Assembly (NCBI GenBank): GCA_031268525.1
Contig: JAIRXA010000128.1
Span: 1 to 33,123, forward strand
Length of the DNA stretch: 33,123 nucleotides
Direction: 5' to 3'
Source of the DNA: Coriobacteriales bacterium
Lineage (GTDB): Bacteria > Actinomycetota > Coriobacteriia > Coriobacteriales > UBA8131
Below, in pieces: positions 12,282 through 20,306 of the stretch. The stretch's first letter is position 1. The number at the start of each line of letters is the position of its first letter. The translations under genes and the position numbers were made by a program. Below the pieces are notes generated by a model. That model saw only the letters and a program-made list of their open reading frames with translations. It was not told the origin of the DNA and ran no database searches.

Positions 12282-15278
12282 ATGGAATCATCGACGAAGA
12301 CAAAGACAAAAACGATGACAAGACGCAGCTTCGTGAAAGCTGCCGCTGCAGTTGGTGCGGCGACTACCTTGTCGACCGCTGTCCTTGGCAAGGCCCTCGC
12401 TGAGGATGCGGGCGCCTCATCGACACCGGATGACATCAGGGTAGTTCGAACCGCTTGCAGAGGATGCGGGAAGATGGAGTGTGGAGTCCTGGTCACGGTG
12501 CGTAATGGTCGCGCCGTCAAGATCGAGGGCGACCCAGACTCGTTCCAAAGCGATGCCAACTGCTGCTCCAAGTCGCAGGCGTCAGTGCAGGCATGTTATC
12601 ACCCCGACCGTCTCATGTACCCCATGAAGCGCACCAACCCCAAAGACGCACCAGATCCCGGGTGGGTTCGCATCACCTGGGATGAGGCGTTCACGATTGC
12701 GGCAGAGAAGATCCAGGAGCTCAAGGACAAATACGGTGGCGAATCCCTCTACTCGATGGTCGGGACGAGCCGTGTCTGGGCGATGGGTGGCCTCATGGCC
12801 TGGCCGATGCTCCTTGGGACACCCAATACGGTCCAGGCATACCAGATCTGCAAGGGACCACGCCATTATGCGACCGGCCTGATCTCCAACCGTGCGTTCA
12901 GCTGGATGGCGACCGTCGACCGACCGCGCGTCTTCGTGCAGTGGGGTGGTGCCTCCGAAATATCCAACTATGACGACTCCTGCCGCACCACCGTCGACTG
13001 CGCCGTCGTCTCCGACACGCACATCGTCGTCGACCCTCGCATGGCAGGCATAGGTCGCACGGCGGACTACTGGGTTCACCTGCGGCCCGGCACCGACGCA
13101 GCCGTCGCCCTGTGCTGGACGAACGTCATCCTCGAAAAAGACCTGATTGACAAGCCATTTGTCAAGCGTTGGACCAACGCGCCCTTCCTCGTCCTGCCTG
13201 CTTCCGAACAGCCCACCTTCTTCGCCGATCGCCCCTTTGGCCCGCTTACGACCAGGCTGCTCAAAGAGTCCGATATCATCGAGGGCGGCAGCACGATGCG
13301 CTTCATGGTCTACGACGAGATCGGCGCCAGGCTCACCTACTTCGATTCTGCGACAGGACTCTGGGAAAACGAGCCTGCATTCGAGGTTCTTACCAGAGAG
13401 ACACTCAAGGGGAAGGAAGCGAACCAGGCGAACCTTCAGCCCGGTGTCGCTCAGGGTTTTGTCCCCGATCTGTCCCCCTTCAACCCGCTTATCGATCCGG
13501 CCCTTTACGGAGAATTCGATGTCACCCTCAAGGATGGCACAGCTGTCAAGGTCCGTCCGGTCCTCGACAGGTATCGTGAATACTGCAAGGGCTTTGAACC
13601 TGCGAAGGCCGCCGAGATCACCGGCGTGCCCGCCGACATTCTTGAGGGATCGGCGACAGCCTACGCCACCCGGCTTGATCCCGAGTCCGGGTACGGCAAC
13701 GGCGGCATCCAATACATGCTCGCCCTCGAGCATGCCGCCAACGCGATCCAGAACTGTCGCGCCATCGATGGCATCACGGCTCTGACAGGCAACTACGACA
13801 CTCCTGCCGGACAGCGGGGACCGACCATGGCTCCGGTCGACGGAGGGTTCACCCCCTTTGCCTTCATGGTTCCCGGCGCGGCCATGCTGGGTCTGTTTCC
13901 GGATGGTTCGAAAGAAATCGGCGACGCTGAGTTCCCCGTCAACAAGTGGTGGGGCGGCTGGGCGGACGCCAACACCTTCTACAAGGCCATCGAGACCGGT
14001 ATGCCCTATCCCATCAAGGGCGGCGTAAACATGGCTGGCGACTTCATGAACATGACCAATGCAAAGACCAATTGGGAAGACCTCAAAACTCTTGATTTCA
14101 TTCTCGAGTGCAACCTGTGGCATGCTCCGTCATCTGACGTCGCAGATCTGCTGCTTCCCGCCTGGCACTGGCTTGAGATCAACTGCTCACGCGTCTCCCA
14201 GGGCTCCTCGGGAGGCTTTGGCGCCAACATCCGTTGCGTTGATCCTCCGGCAGACACCCTCTGGGATCCGCTTATCATCATGGGCGTCGCAAAGGCCATG
14301 AACATTCCCTACGCACCACCACCACCCGAGTCACTGCCTGCGCCGGGGGCGCCTCCAGCCGGTCCCCTCGTATTCCCTGACAGTTGCTGGCCCGGTTCGC
14401 TTCCCGATGACTGGGGCCCCGGCGAGAAGTTCATTCTGGATAACGCCGTCAGTGGAGCGTCAGCTGTCCTGGGTCTCGACGGTTGGGACGCCTACGCCCA
14501 GCACTTCCAGGAAAACGGCTGGTGGGATGCCAAGGTTGAGATGGAATGGAGTTGGGGCATCTACCGCCGTTACGAAACCGGCTATCTGCGCGGTGGCGGT
14601 GCCAGCATGTTTGGCCCACCAACGCCTCCCTCGCCCGGCTTCCCGACACCCACGCTGAAGTACGAGCTCTGGTCGACCATTGTCGAGTCGCTCATGCCCG
14701 ACCAGGGTTTCGACCTACCCGACTTCCGCGAACCGCCACACTCGCCCGTCAGCGACCCGGAGCGCTACAAAGAGTATCCCTTCATCGTCACAACAGGTCG
14801 TCGTATCCCCGTGTACTTCCATTCTGAGCATCGCCAGCTCCCCTGGTGTCGCGAACTGTGGCCGACCCCACGTTGCGAGATCAATCCCGTGGACGCGGCG
14901 GAACTCGATATCGAACAGGGCGACTGGGTGTGGATCGAGACCGAATGGGGCAAGGTTCGTCAGGTTGCCGACCTGTACTACGGTATCAAGAAGGGCACGA
15001 TCAACTGCGAGCACCAGTGGTGGTTCCCCGAACTCAACGAATCGGGGCACGGCTTTGAGCTCTCGGGCATCAACTGCGTCAACGACCGTGATGCGCAGTG
15101 CCCCATCTGTGGCGCCTCAAACCTACGCGCCTATCTGGGCAAGATATATAAGGCAACACCGGCGAATTGTCCCAATGGCGTCGTCGTTCCCACGGGTGCG
15201 GATGGCACACCCATCATCACCTCGGCGAGTGATCCTCGCCTCAAGGAATGGCAACCGGTCTATGAAGGGAGGGACTGA
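12282..15278 (+). CDS. Tat-exported molybdopterin oxidoreductase, catalytic subunit (DMSO reductase superfamily)
   Basis: A 998-residue bis-MGD-type enzyme. The twin-arginine signal TRRSFVKAAAAVG (R14-R15) is followed by a hydrophobic stretch ending ALA. A [4Fe-4S] site is formed by C59, C62, C67 and C94 or C95 (CRGCGKMEC; the second gap is four residues, wider than the usual three). C190 in QICKGPRHY is at the position expected for the cysteine ligand of molybdenum. The C-terminal MopB-type cofactor domain includes EINPVDAAELDIEQGDWV and a terminal CPICGASNLRAYLGKIYKA. Sequence style and the divergent LuxR gene recall the gut-Actinobacteria enzymes that include catechol dehydroxylases, and more distantly acetylene hydratase and pyrogallol transhydroxylase; the substrate is not determinable by eye. 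A proline-rich insert (APPPPESLPAPGAPPAGP) lies near residue 685. The start was picked for its ribosome binding site and the Tat position. Confidence 0.92.
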   Translation: MESSTKTKTKTMTRRSFVKAAAAVGAATTLSTAVLGKALAEDAGASSTPDDIRVVRTACRGCGKMECGVLVTVRNGRAVKIEGDPDSFQSDANCCSKSQASVQACYHPDRLMYPMKRTNPKDAPDPGWVRITWDEAFTIAAEKIQELKDKYGGESLYSMVGTSRVWAMGGLMAWPMLLGTPNTVQAYQICKGPRHYATGLISNRAFSWMATVDRPRVFVQWGGASEISNYDDSCRTTVDCAVVSDTHIVVDPRMAGIGRTADYWVHLRPGTDAAVALCWTNVILEKDLIDKPFVKRWTNAPFLVLPASEQPTFFADRPFGPLTTRLLKESDIIEGGSTMRFMVYDEIGARLTYFDSATGLWENEPAFEVLTRETLKGKEANQANLQPGVAQGFVPDLSPFNPLIDPALYGEFDVTLKDGTAVKVRPVLDRYREYCKGFEPAKAAEITGVPADILEGSATAYATRLDPESGYGNGGIQYMLALEHAANAIQNCRAIDGITALTGNYDTPAGQRGPTMAPVDGGFTPFAFMVPGAAMLGLFPDGSKEIGDAEFPVNKWWGGWADANTFYKAIETGMPYPIKGGVNMAGDFMNMTNAKTNWEDLKTLDFILECNLWHAPSSDVADLLLPAWHWLEINCSRVSQGSSGGFGANIRCVDPPADTLWDPLIIMGVAKAMNIPYAPPPPESLPAPGAPPAGPLVFPDSCWPGSLPDDWGPGEKFILDNAVSGASAVLGLDGWDAYAQHFQENGWWDAKVEMEWSWGIYRRYETGYLRGGGASMFGPPTPPSPGFPTPTLKYELWSTIVESLMPDQGFDLPDFREPPHSPVSDPERYKEYPFIVTTGRRIPVYFHSEHRQLPWCRELWPTPRCEINPVDAAELDIEQGDWVWIETEWGKVRQVADLYYGIKKGTINCEHQWWFPELNESGHGFELSGINCVNDRDAQCPICGASNLRAYLGKIYKATPANCPNGVVVPTGADGTPIITSASDPRLKEWQPVYEGRD

Positions 15279-15280
15279 CG

Positions 15281-15865
15281 ATGACACAATACGCGATCGT
15301 GACCGATCTCGACCGTTGCGTCGGATGCCTCGCCTGTTCCGTCGCCTGTAAAATGGTCAACTCGGTGCCCATCGGCCAGTTTTGGAACAAGACCCTGCGC
15401 ATTGGGCCCAACCCGAAAAATGAAGGCGACAACTGGCCCGATGTCGAGCTGTACTACCTTACGGTCCAATGCCAGCACTGCGAGAAACCCCAATGCGTTG
15501 AAGTCTGCCCAACGGGCGCTTCGCAAAAGCTTGCAGACGGCACCGTGCAGATCGACAAGCAAAAGTGCATCGGCTGCCAATTCTGCGTCATGGCCTGCCC
15601 CTACAACGTCAGATACCTCAATGAAGACGAGCGGGTTGTGGAGAAGTGCACCCTCTGCGAGCAGCTCATCGCCGATGGTGGTCTGCCCCAATGCGTCACG
15701 CAGTGCGGTGGACGTGCGCGTTATTTCGGTGACATCGATGATCCGGCTTCGGAGGTTTCGACTCTCCTTGCCGCCGAAGATCCAGCAACGGTCCACTCCC
15801 TTCCTGACGTGGGGAACCTGCCGACATTCAAATATATCCTTCGTAACATGAAGTGGAGGGGATAA
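15281..15865 (+). CDS. Four-cluster [4Fe-4S] electron-transfer subunit (DmsB-like)
   Basis: The 194-residue protein carries the four cysteine groups of the DmsB/NrfC/PhsB family: CVGCLACSVACK (C13-C23), CQHCEKPQCVEVCP, CIGCQFCVMACP, and CTLCEQLIADGGLPQC with a following CGG. It should shuttle electrons between a membrane quinol site and the catalytic subunit and travel out of the cell as a complex with it, since it has no signal peptide of its own. Its start is two bases after the catalytic subunit stop, with AGGGAGGG upstream. Length is normal for the family. Confidence 0.93.
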   Translation: MTQYAIVTDLDRCVGCLACSVACKMVNSVPIGQFWNKTLRIGPNPKNEGDNWPDVELYYLTVQCQHCEKPQCVEVCPTGASQKLADGTVQIDKQKCIGCQFCVMACPYNVRYLNEDERVVEKCTLCEQLIADGGLPQCVTQCGGRARYFGDIDDPASEVSTLLAAEDPATVHSLPDVGNLPTFKYILRNMKWRG

Positions 15866-15868
15866 GCC

Positions 15869-16741
15869 ATGGAGGTCCAGTGGTCTTTGATAGTCTTCAC
15901 TCTCTTCGCCTGCATCGCTTCCGGCGTGTTCGCCGGTCAGGGCTTGCTGGCGCTGCTCGGAAAGAGCGAGAGGCTTCAGAAGCCGGCGCTCGCCGTATCG
16001 CTCGGAGCCCTGGTAGTCGGAGGCATTGTCTCGTTCACACACCTCCAGCACTGGGAGCGGGCATTCAACGGATTCGGCAACCTCAGCTCGGGTATCACTC
16101 AGGAGCTCATCGGTATCGTTGTGATGTTCGTGCTGATTGTCATCTACTTTGTCGTCCTCCGCAGGGGGACGGTCCCCAAATGGGCAGGTATTCTCGCAAT
16201 CATCGGCGGGCTTGGATTTGTCCTTGTCGTGGCAAGCTCGTATATGATGCCCGCGCGCCCCGCATGGTCGACCCCCTTGCTGCACGTGTTCTACCTCGCA
16301 CAGATGGTGGTTTCCGGTGGTGCCACCCTGTGGCTCATCGCTGCCGTGCTGAAGGCTGACGATACCCTGGTGGTCAGTGCACGCATCACCGCCATAGGCG
16401 GTGTCTGCGTCGTGGTGTCTCTGATCGCCTATGCCCTGTACGCAAGCTCCCTGTCGCTTCCCATGGTAGGCAACTACTTTGACCCCACCGATCCAACGAA
16501 GCCGATGGTGGCCGTCGCCGGTCTGGGCGGAGAACTCCTGGCGGGTGGACTGGCAGCCTACTTCTGGGGCGCCCTCGTTGTCGGCGGCGCAATCGCCGCG
16601 ATCCTCGGCTTCCTCAAATGGAACAGAGCTGAGGGTAACTTTGGCTTTGCCGCAGCTGCCCTCGTCTGTGCGCTTGCGGGCGGCCTTGCCTTCCGCGCAG
16701 CACTGTACCTCATAGGCGTCAGCGCCTATGCGTTTTATTGA
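15869..16741 (+). CDS. DmsC-family membrane anchor subunit
   Basis: The 290-residue protein has about eight transmembrane segments (first around residues 5-30, last around 262-286) and DmsC-like features: MEVQWSLIVFTLFACIASGVF at the start, a conserved histidine-containing loop (FTHLQHWERAF) and SYMMPARPAW. It should oxidise menaquinol and pass electrons to the ferredoxin-like subunit. It is three bases downstream of that gene. With the two upstream genes it makes a complete DmsABC-type reductase. A stable hairpin follows before the next gene. Confidence 0.9.
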   Translation: MEVQWSLIVFTLFACIASGVFAGQGLLALLGKSERLQKPALAVSLGALVVGGIVSFTHLQHWERAFNGFGNLSSGITQELIGIVVMFVLIVIYFVVLRRGTVPKWAGILAIIGGLGFVLVVASSYMMPARPAWSTPLLHVFYLAQMVVSGGATLWLIAAVLKADDTLVVSARITAIGGVCVVVSLIAYALYASSLSLPMVGNYFDPTDPTKPMVAVAGLGGELLAGGLAAYFWGALVVGGAIAAILGFLKWNRAEGNFGFAAAALVCALAGGLAFRAALYLIGVSAYAFY

Positions 16742-16765
16742 GTTTCGCGACTGGGTCCACGTTTT

Positions 16766-16798
16766 GCAAAGGGCCTCCATCACCCGGTGGCCCTTTGC
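16766..16798 (+). terminator. Hairpin between the anchor gene and downstream operon genes
   Basis: A perfect 10-bp stem (GCAAAGGGCC at 16766-16775, GGCCCTTTGC at 16789-16798) has a 13-base loop. There is no T-run after it and the next genes follow without a visible new promoter, so it more likely acts as a partial terminator or mRNA-processing/stability structure separating the three enzyme subunits from the accessory genes. Confidence 0.5.
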
Positions 16799-16830
16799 GG
16801 CGTGGTTGGACCGAAGAAATGGAGGCGGCT

Positions 16831-17715
16831 GTGGTTGACAATACAGGCGATGGCGCAGGGGGAGGTACGGCCGAAGGCGGAAGGCATATCGATCTCGAAG
16901 CTGATTACGATCCGCTGGCTGGTGATGCCGGGGACGCATTGGACGGCGAGGAAGAGAATGTCGCGTTCATCGGATTCATTGAGCATCAGGTCGAGGAGGC
17001 ACTCGATCCGCCCTCCGAGTCGATACGTCCTCCCGAAGAGCGTATCGCGGACCTGCTCGCAAGCCTTCCGAACCAGAAGGATCTGCTTCTCAAGATCATC
17101 GGATACTGCCGTGAGGCGCGAAGCCCCGGAGAGGTAGACGCATTCACCGTCGAGCTCCAAAAGACCAATAAGTCGGTCTACACGCCCGTCATCCTCCGGA
17201 AGCTCCTTGAGGACAGCGGCGCGCTCGTCTATGAGGAACCTGAGTTGTCGGCATCGGCTCCGGGTGCCGCTGAGGCGAGACAGGCGAATACGCCAGTGCC
17301 CGAGATGGAGAGTGATGTGGCAGCGGCGATGTCGGCTGGCCTGCCCGATGATGAGCAGCTCTACCTTGTCGTGGAAAAGCGGGTAGAAGGGACCTGGCTT
17401 TCCACGGCTGCGGCTCTGGGAATCCTCGATGCCCTCGATCCCATAACCGACCTCAGGGCTCTTTTGGCCGCCGAGGAGAAATACTCTGAAATCTATCTTC
17501 GTATTCTCAGGTACTGCGCCGAAGAGCCGCGTACGAAGCCCGAGCTCAACGCCCTTGTCGACGACGACCCGCTTCTGCAGAGCCCACGCCGTTACAGCGG
17601 CGCCTTCATCGAGCGACTCAATGAGAATGGCGCGCTTGAATGGAAGCCTCGATGGGCGACAACGGCCGCGGGCCTGAAGCTGCTCAGAGAACACGACAGG
17701 GCTGAGGGGAGCTGA
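16831..17715 (+). CDS. Unknown protein with two repeated helical (winged-helix-like) domains
   Basis: I do not recognise a named family. The 294-residue product has an acidic, glycine-rich N-terminus and two similar segments: one at about residues 75-145 (LLLKIIGYCREA, then VILRKLLEDSGALVYEE) and one at about 220-285 (IYLRILRYCAEEPRTK, then AFIERLNENGALEWKP). Each has the helix-helix-strand pattern of a small winged-helix unit. It lies in the molybdoenzyme operon, overlapping the TorD-like chaperone start by one base, so an assembly, maturation or regulatory role for the enzyme is likely. GGAGG at 16821-16825 is ideally spaced for the GTG at 16831, preferred over the ATG at 16819. No cysteine motif, signal peptide or membrane segment is visible. 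Confidence 0.75.
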   Translation: MVDNTGDGAGGGTAEGGRHIDLEADYDPLAGDAGDALDGEEENVAFIGFIEHQVEEALDPPSESIRPPEERIADLLASLPNQKDLLLKIIGYCREARSPGEVDAFTVELQKTNKSVYTPVILRKLLEDSGALVYEEPELSASAPGAAEARQANTPVPEMESDVAAAMSAGLPDDEQLYLVVEKRVEGTWLSTAAALGILDALDPITDLRALLAAEEKYSEIYLRILRYCAEEPRTKPELNALVDDDPLLQSPRRYSGAFIERLNENGALEWKPRWATTAAGLKLLREHDRAEGS

Positions 17716-18530
17716 TGAAAATGGATGAGCAGACTTACGGCCTCGAAGCCATCATGAAAGGGCGCGTCGCCACCTATGCGCTTCTTGTGCGTCTGTACCG
17801 CCGGGAAGTTGACCAGGAGCTCCTTGACGAGATGTGTGAGATGCGGTTTCCCGTGGGCGTCGGCAACACGGAGCTGGATGAAGGCTATCGCCTGTTCCAC
17901 GCATACCTGGGCACCGTCTGGGAACGAACCCTGACCGACCTTGCCGTCGATTATGCGCGTGTCTTCCTCGGCAATGGCATGAATGCCTATTCGGCAGCCT
18001 ATCCGTTCGAAAGCGTCCATACCTCCAGCAAGCGTCTCCTCATGCAGGATGCCCGTGATGAGATACTGGCGATCTATCGGGCAAACGACCTCTCAGTACC
18101 TGAAAGTTGGAAGGTGGGCGAGGACCACATATCGCTTGAACTCGAATTCATGCGAATTCTCACCGAGCGCGTGCTCCGCGCGCTGCGTGATGAGGGCGAA
18201 AACGACATGATGAGTCTGCTGAGAACCCAGTACAACTTCCTCATGGACCATCTGGTGAGTTGGACACCCATGCTCTTTGCCGAGATGATGAAGTTCGCGC
18301 AAACCGACTTCTACCGGGCGCTCGCACACCTGACTGCAGGATTTCTTGCCACAGACCGCGAGTTTCTCGAGGACCTGCTCGACGAGGATGTGCTTGACGA
18401 GAGCTTGCTCGCCGAGGATGTGTCTGACGAGGGGCTGTCTGACGAGGATGTGTCTGACGAGGGGCTGTCTGACGAGGTGCTGTCTGACGAGGGGCTGCTC
18501 GCCACAGAGACAGGTGTTGTCGATGACTGA
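17715..18530 (+). CDS. TorD/DmsD-family molybdoenzyme chaperone with repeat tail
   Basis: A 271-residue all-helical chaperone that binds the Tat signal and apo-form of the catalytic subunit until the molybdenum cofactor is inserted. Family features are LAVDYARVFLGNGMNAYSAA, the following YPFESVHTS, and GEDHISLELEFM in the middle. The C-terminus, from about residue 220, is a run of eight acidic pentapeptides (DEDVL, DESLL, AEDVS, DEGLS and so on) not usual for the family. The gene starts in a TGATG overlap with the upstream unknown gene, and its own end overlaps the next gene by eight bases. Cytoplasmic. Confidence 0.9.
   Translation: MKMDEQTYGLEAIMKGRVATYALLVRLYRREVDQELLDEMCEMRFPVGVGNTELDEGYRLFHAYLGTVWERTLTDLAVDYARVFLGNGMNAYSAAYPFESVHTSSKRLLMQDARDEILAIYRANDLSVPESWKVGEDHISLELEFMRILTERVLRALRDEGENDMMSLLRTQYNFLMDHLVSWTPMLFAEMMKFAQTDFYRALAHLTAGFLATDREFLEDLLDEDVLDESLLAEDVSDEGLSDEDVSDEGLSDEVLSDEGLLATETGVVDD
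18381..18500 (+). repeat. In-frame 15-bp tandem repeat (8 units) in the TorD-like gene
   Basis: Eight consecutive 15-base units of the form GACGAGGNNNTGTCT encode acidic pentapeptides. Two neighbouring 30-base pairs (GAGGATGTG / GAGGGGCTG types, 18411-18470) are nearly identical, so the array probably grows and shrinks by slippage in multiples of 15 without breaking the frame. Confidence 0.9.
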
Positions 18531-19197
18531 CAGCGGGACGCCTGGCGGCGGAATCACCCGACGCAAGCTCGCGATAGGCGTGGGTGGCACGGTGGCGCTG
18601 CTTGGAATCGGAGGTGTGGCAAAGTTTGCGGGCAGCGAGCCGTTGTGCAGGCCGCCCGGCGGTCAGGATGAGGAGCATCTCATTGCCGAATGTCTGCGCT
18701 GCGAGAAATGCTATGAAGCCTGCCCCACAGGCGTCATCGTGACGGCAAAGATAGAGGCTGGCCTCATAAATGTTCGCACTCCCACGCTGAACTTCAAACT
18801 GAACTGGTGCGATTACTGCGACCAGGGCAACGACGGCCATCCCCTCTGTGTTGAGGTCTGCCCCACCGCAGCGCTGAGGCTGCCCGAGGGCGCGACCAGG
18901 GAGAACGTGATACTGGGCACCGCCTATCTCGTCGAGGACTGGTGTCTCGGTTGGCAGCTCAGAGGATGCAGGCGCTGTTACGAGGAGTGCCCCTTCGATG
19001 CCATCGAGATGGACGCCCACGAACGGCCAAGGGTGATTCCTGAGAAGTGTAACGGCTGCGGTCTCTGCGAGAACATCTGCCCCTCGCTGATGGCAGGCTC
19101 ATACACGGTTGGTGCCACCGACCGAGCCATTACGATCAAACCGGTCGAAACGCTACGACTCCTTGCTCTCGAACAGGCGGGGGAGGAAGAACAATGA
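18523..19197 (+). CDS. NapG/MauM-like exported polyferredoxin
   Basis: A 224-residue protein with a twin-arginine-type N-terminus (TRRKLAIGVGG) and hydrophobic segment, followed by four cysteine clusters: CLRCEKCYEACP, CDYCDQ with CVEVCP, CRRCYEECP, and CNGCGLCENICP. This is the NapG/MauM layout of iron-sulfur proteins that carry electrons on the outer face of the membrane. It overlaps the TorD-like gene by eight bases and the NapH-like gene by four, so it is translated as part of the operon. With the NapH-like protein it probably forms a second quinol-to-enzyme electron route or serves in maturation. Confidence 0.88.
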   Translation: MTDSGTPGGGITRRKLAIGVGGTVALLGIGGVAKFAGSEPLCRPPGGQDEEHLIAECLRCEKCYEACPTGVIVTAKIEAGLINVRTPTLNFKLNWCDYCDQGNDGHPLCVEVCPTAALRLPEGATRENVILGTAYLVEDWCLGWQLRGCRRCYEECPFDAIEMDAHERPRVIPEKCNGCGLCENICPSLMAGSYTVGATDRAITIKPVETLRLLALEQAGEEEQ

Positions 19198-20252
19198 GGA
19201 GGTTCAAGGCGACACACGTTCGTACACTCATCATCCTGCTCGTCGCGCTTGTCATCATGGTCGGGTATGTTGCGCGCCTTGATGTCGGAAACCTGTCGAC
19301 TTTGGGCTATGGCATCATAAGCGCCATCTGTCCTCTGGGATTTCTTGAGACGACACTCGCCGGAAAGTCCTTCATCTTGCGCGCGCTTGTCTCCTTCGTC
19401 CTCGTCATTGCTCTTGTCATCGTGTTGGGGCGCGTGCTCTGCGCCTGGATCTGCCCCGTGCCGCTCATCCAGCGTTGGCTTCCCAAACGTAAGAAGAAGG
19501 CACGCGAGCAGATGGAAGACAGGCGAGCGGACCTCGCTCTGTCGGAGGACCGACAGCCAGGCGGCCGGCGGCGCGGCGCGGCGCGGCTCGACTCACGCCA
19601 TTGGGTACTCGGAGGCTCGCTGCTCTCCGCTGCGGTATTTGGATTTCCGGTCTTCTGCCTCATCTGCCCTGTCGGGCTCACCTTTGCGACACTGCTCGTC
19701 CTGTTCCGTCTCTTCGGTTACGGAGAGACCACTTTGACGCTTCTGGTGTTTCCCGCCATCCTCATCCTCGAGCTTGTGGTTTTTCGTAAATGGTGCTCGA
19801 AGATATGTCCGCTTGGTGCGCTCGTTTCTCTCGTCGCGGGGCTCAATCGCTTCTTTCGCCCAAAGATCAACGACAGCAAATGTCTCGTCACATCCCGCGG
19901 TATTGACTGTTCTCTCTGCCACGAGGCCTGCGCCCGCGAGGGCATCGACCTTCGCCGACCCCTGGCATCGAAAACTGCACTCAACGACTGCACGAAGTGC
20001 CGGGACTGTGCCGATGCCTGCCCAACGAAGGCGATCATCTTCCCTCTCCTTGCTTCCAGACCGACGGCTCCAAAGGAGATGGTGGAGGTAAGGGCGACGG
20101 CAGCGACAGGAGTGGCGGAGACGACAGAAGCGGCGGAAGCGGCAGAGAGGACGGGGAGGGCGAGCACGACAGAGAGGACGGGGACGGCCAGCACGACAGA
20201 GACGACAGAGGCGACGAGCACGACAGAGACCTCAAAATCAGAAGAGTCGTAA
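19194..20252 (+). CDS. NapH-like membrane iron-sulfur protein
   Basis: The 352-residue protein has about five membrane helices, two cytoplasm-facing CxxxCP motifs (CAWICPVP and CSKICPLG; also CLICPVG), and a C-terminal ferredoxin domain (CSLCHEACAREGIDL, CTKCRDCADACPTKAI) as in NapH/CcoG-like quinol oxidases. A basic, glycine/arginine-rich insert (about residues 100-135) joins the helices. The last ~55 residues are a low-complexity Thr/Glu/Ala/Ser tail (repeats of TTE, ERTG), encoded by imperfect GACAGAG-type repeats (about 20100-20235), unusual for the family. ATGA overlap with the NapG-like gene. Confidence 0.87.
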   Translation: MRRFKATHVRTLIILLVALVIMVGYVARLDVGNLSTLGYGIISAICPLGFLETTLAGKSFILRALVSFVLVIALVIVLGRVLCAWICPVPLIQRWLPKRKKKAREQMEDRRADLALSEDRQPGGRRRGAARLDSRHWVLGGSLLSAAVFGFPVFCLICPVGLTFATLLVLFRLFGYGETTLTLLVFPAILILELVVFRKWCSKICPLGALVSLVAGLNRFFRPKINDSKCLVTSRGIDCSLCHEACAREGIDLRRPLASKTALNDCTKCRDCADACPTKAIIFPLLASRPTAPKEMVEVRATAATGVAETTEAAEAAERTGRASTTERTGTASTTETTEATSTTETSKSEES

Positions 20253-20306
20253 GGATGGGCGGTGCCCTCCCATACTTGCTCGCTCGCCTCAGCAAAGGAG
20301 AAAGCA

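Noticed and set aside
12582..14123. A 513-codon minus-strand open frame inside the molybdoenzyme gene
   Set aside because: Antisense to a well-supported gene; open only because of GC codon bias.
15260..16939. A 559-codon minus-strand open frame across the ferredoxin and anchor genes
   Set aside because: It is antisense to two clearly recognised genes, has skewed composition and no domain or ribosome site; a high-GC shadow.
16780..17694. A 304-codon minus-strand open frame opposite the unknown operon protein
   Set aside because: The plus-strand frame has a strong ribosome site and operon coupling; the minus frame has neither.
18381..18500. Tandem 15-bp repeats considered as a CRISPR array
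   Set aside because: There are no spacers; the units are contiguous and keep the reading frame of a TorD-type gene.
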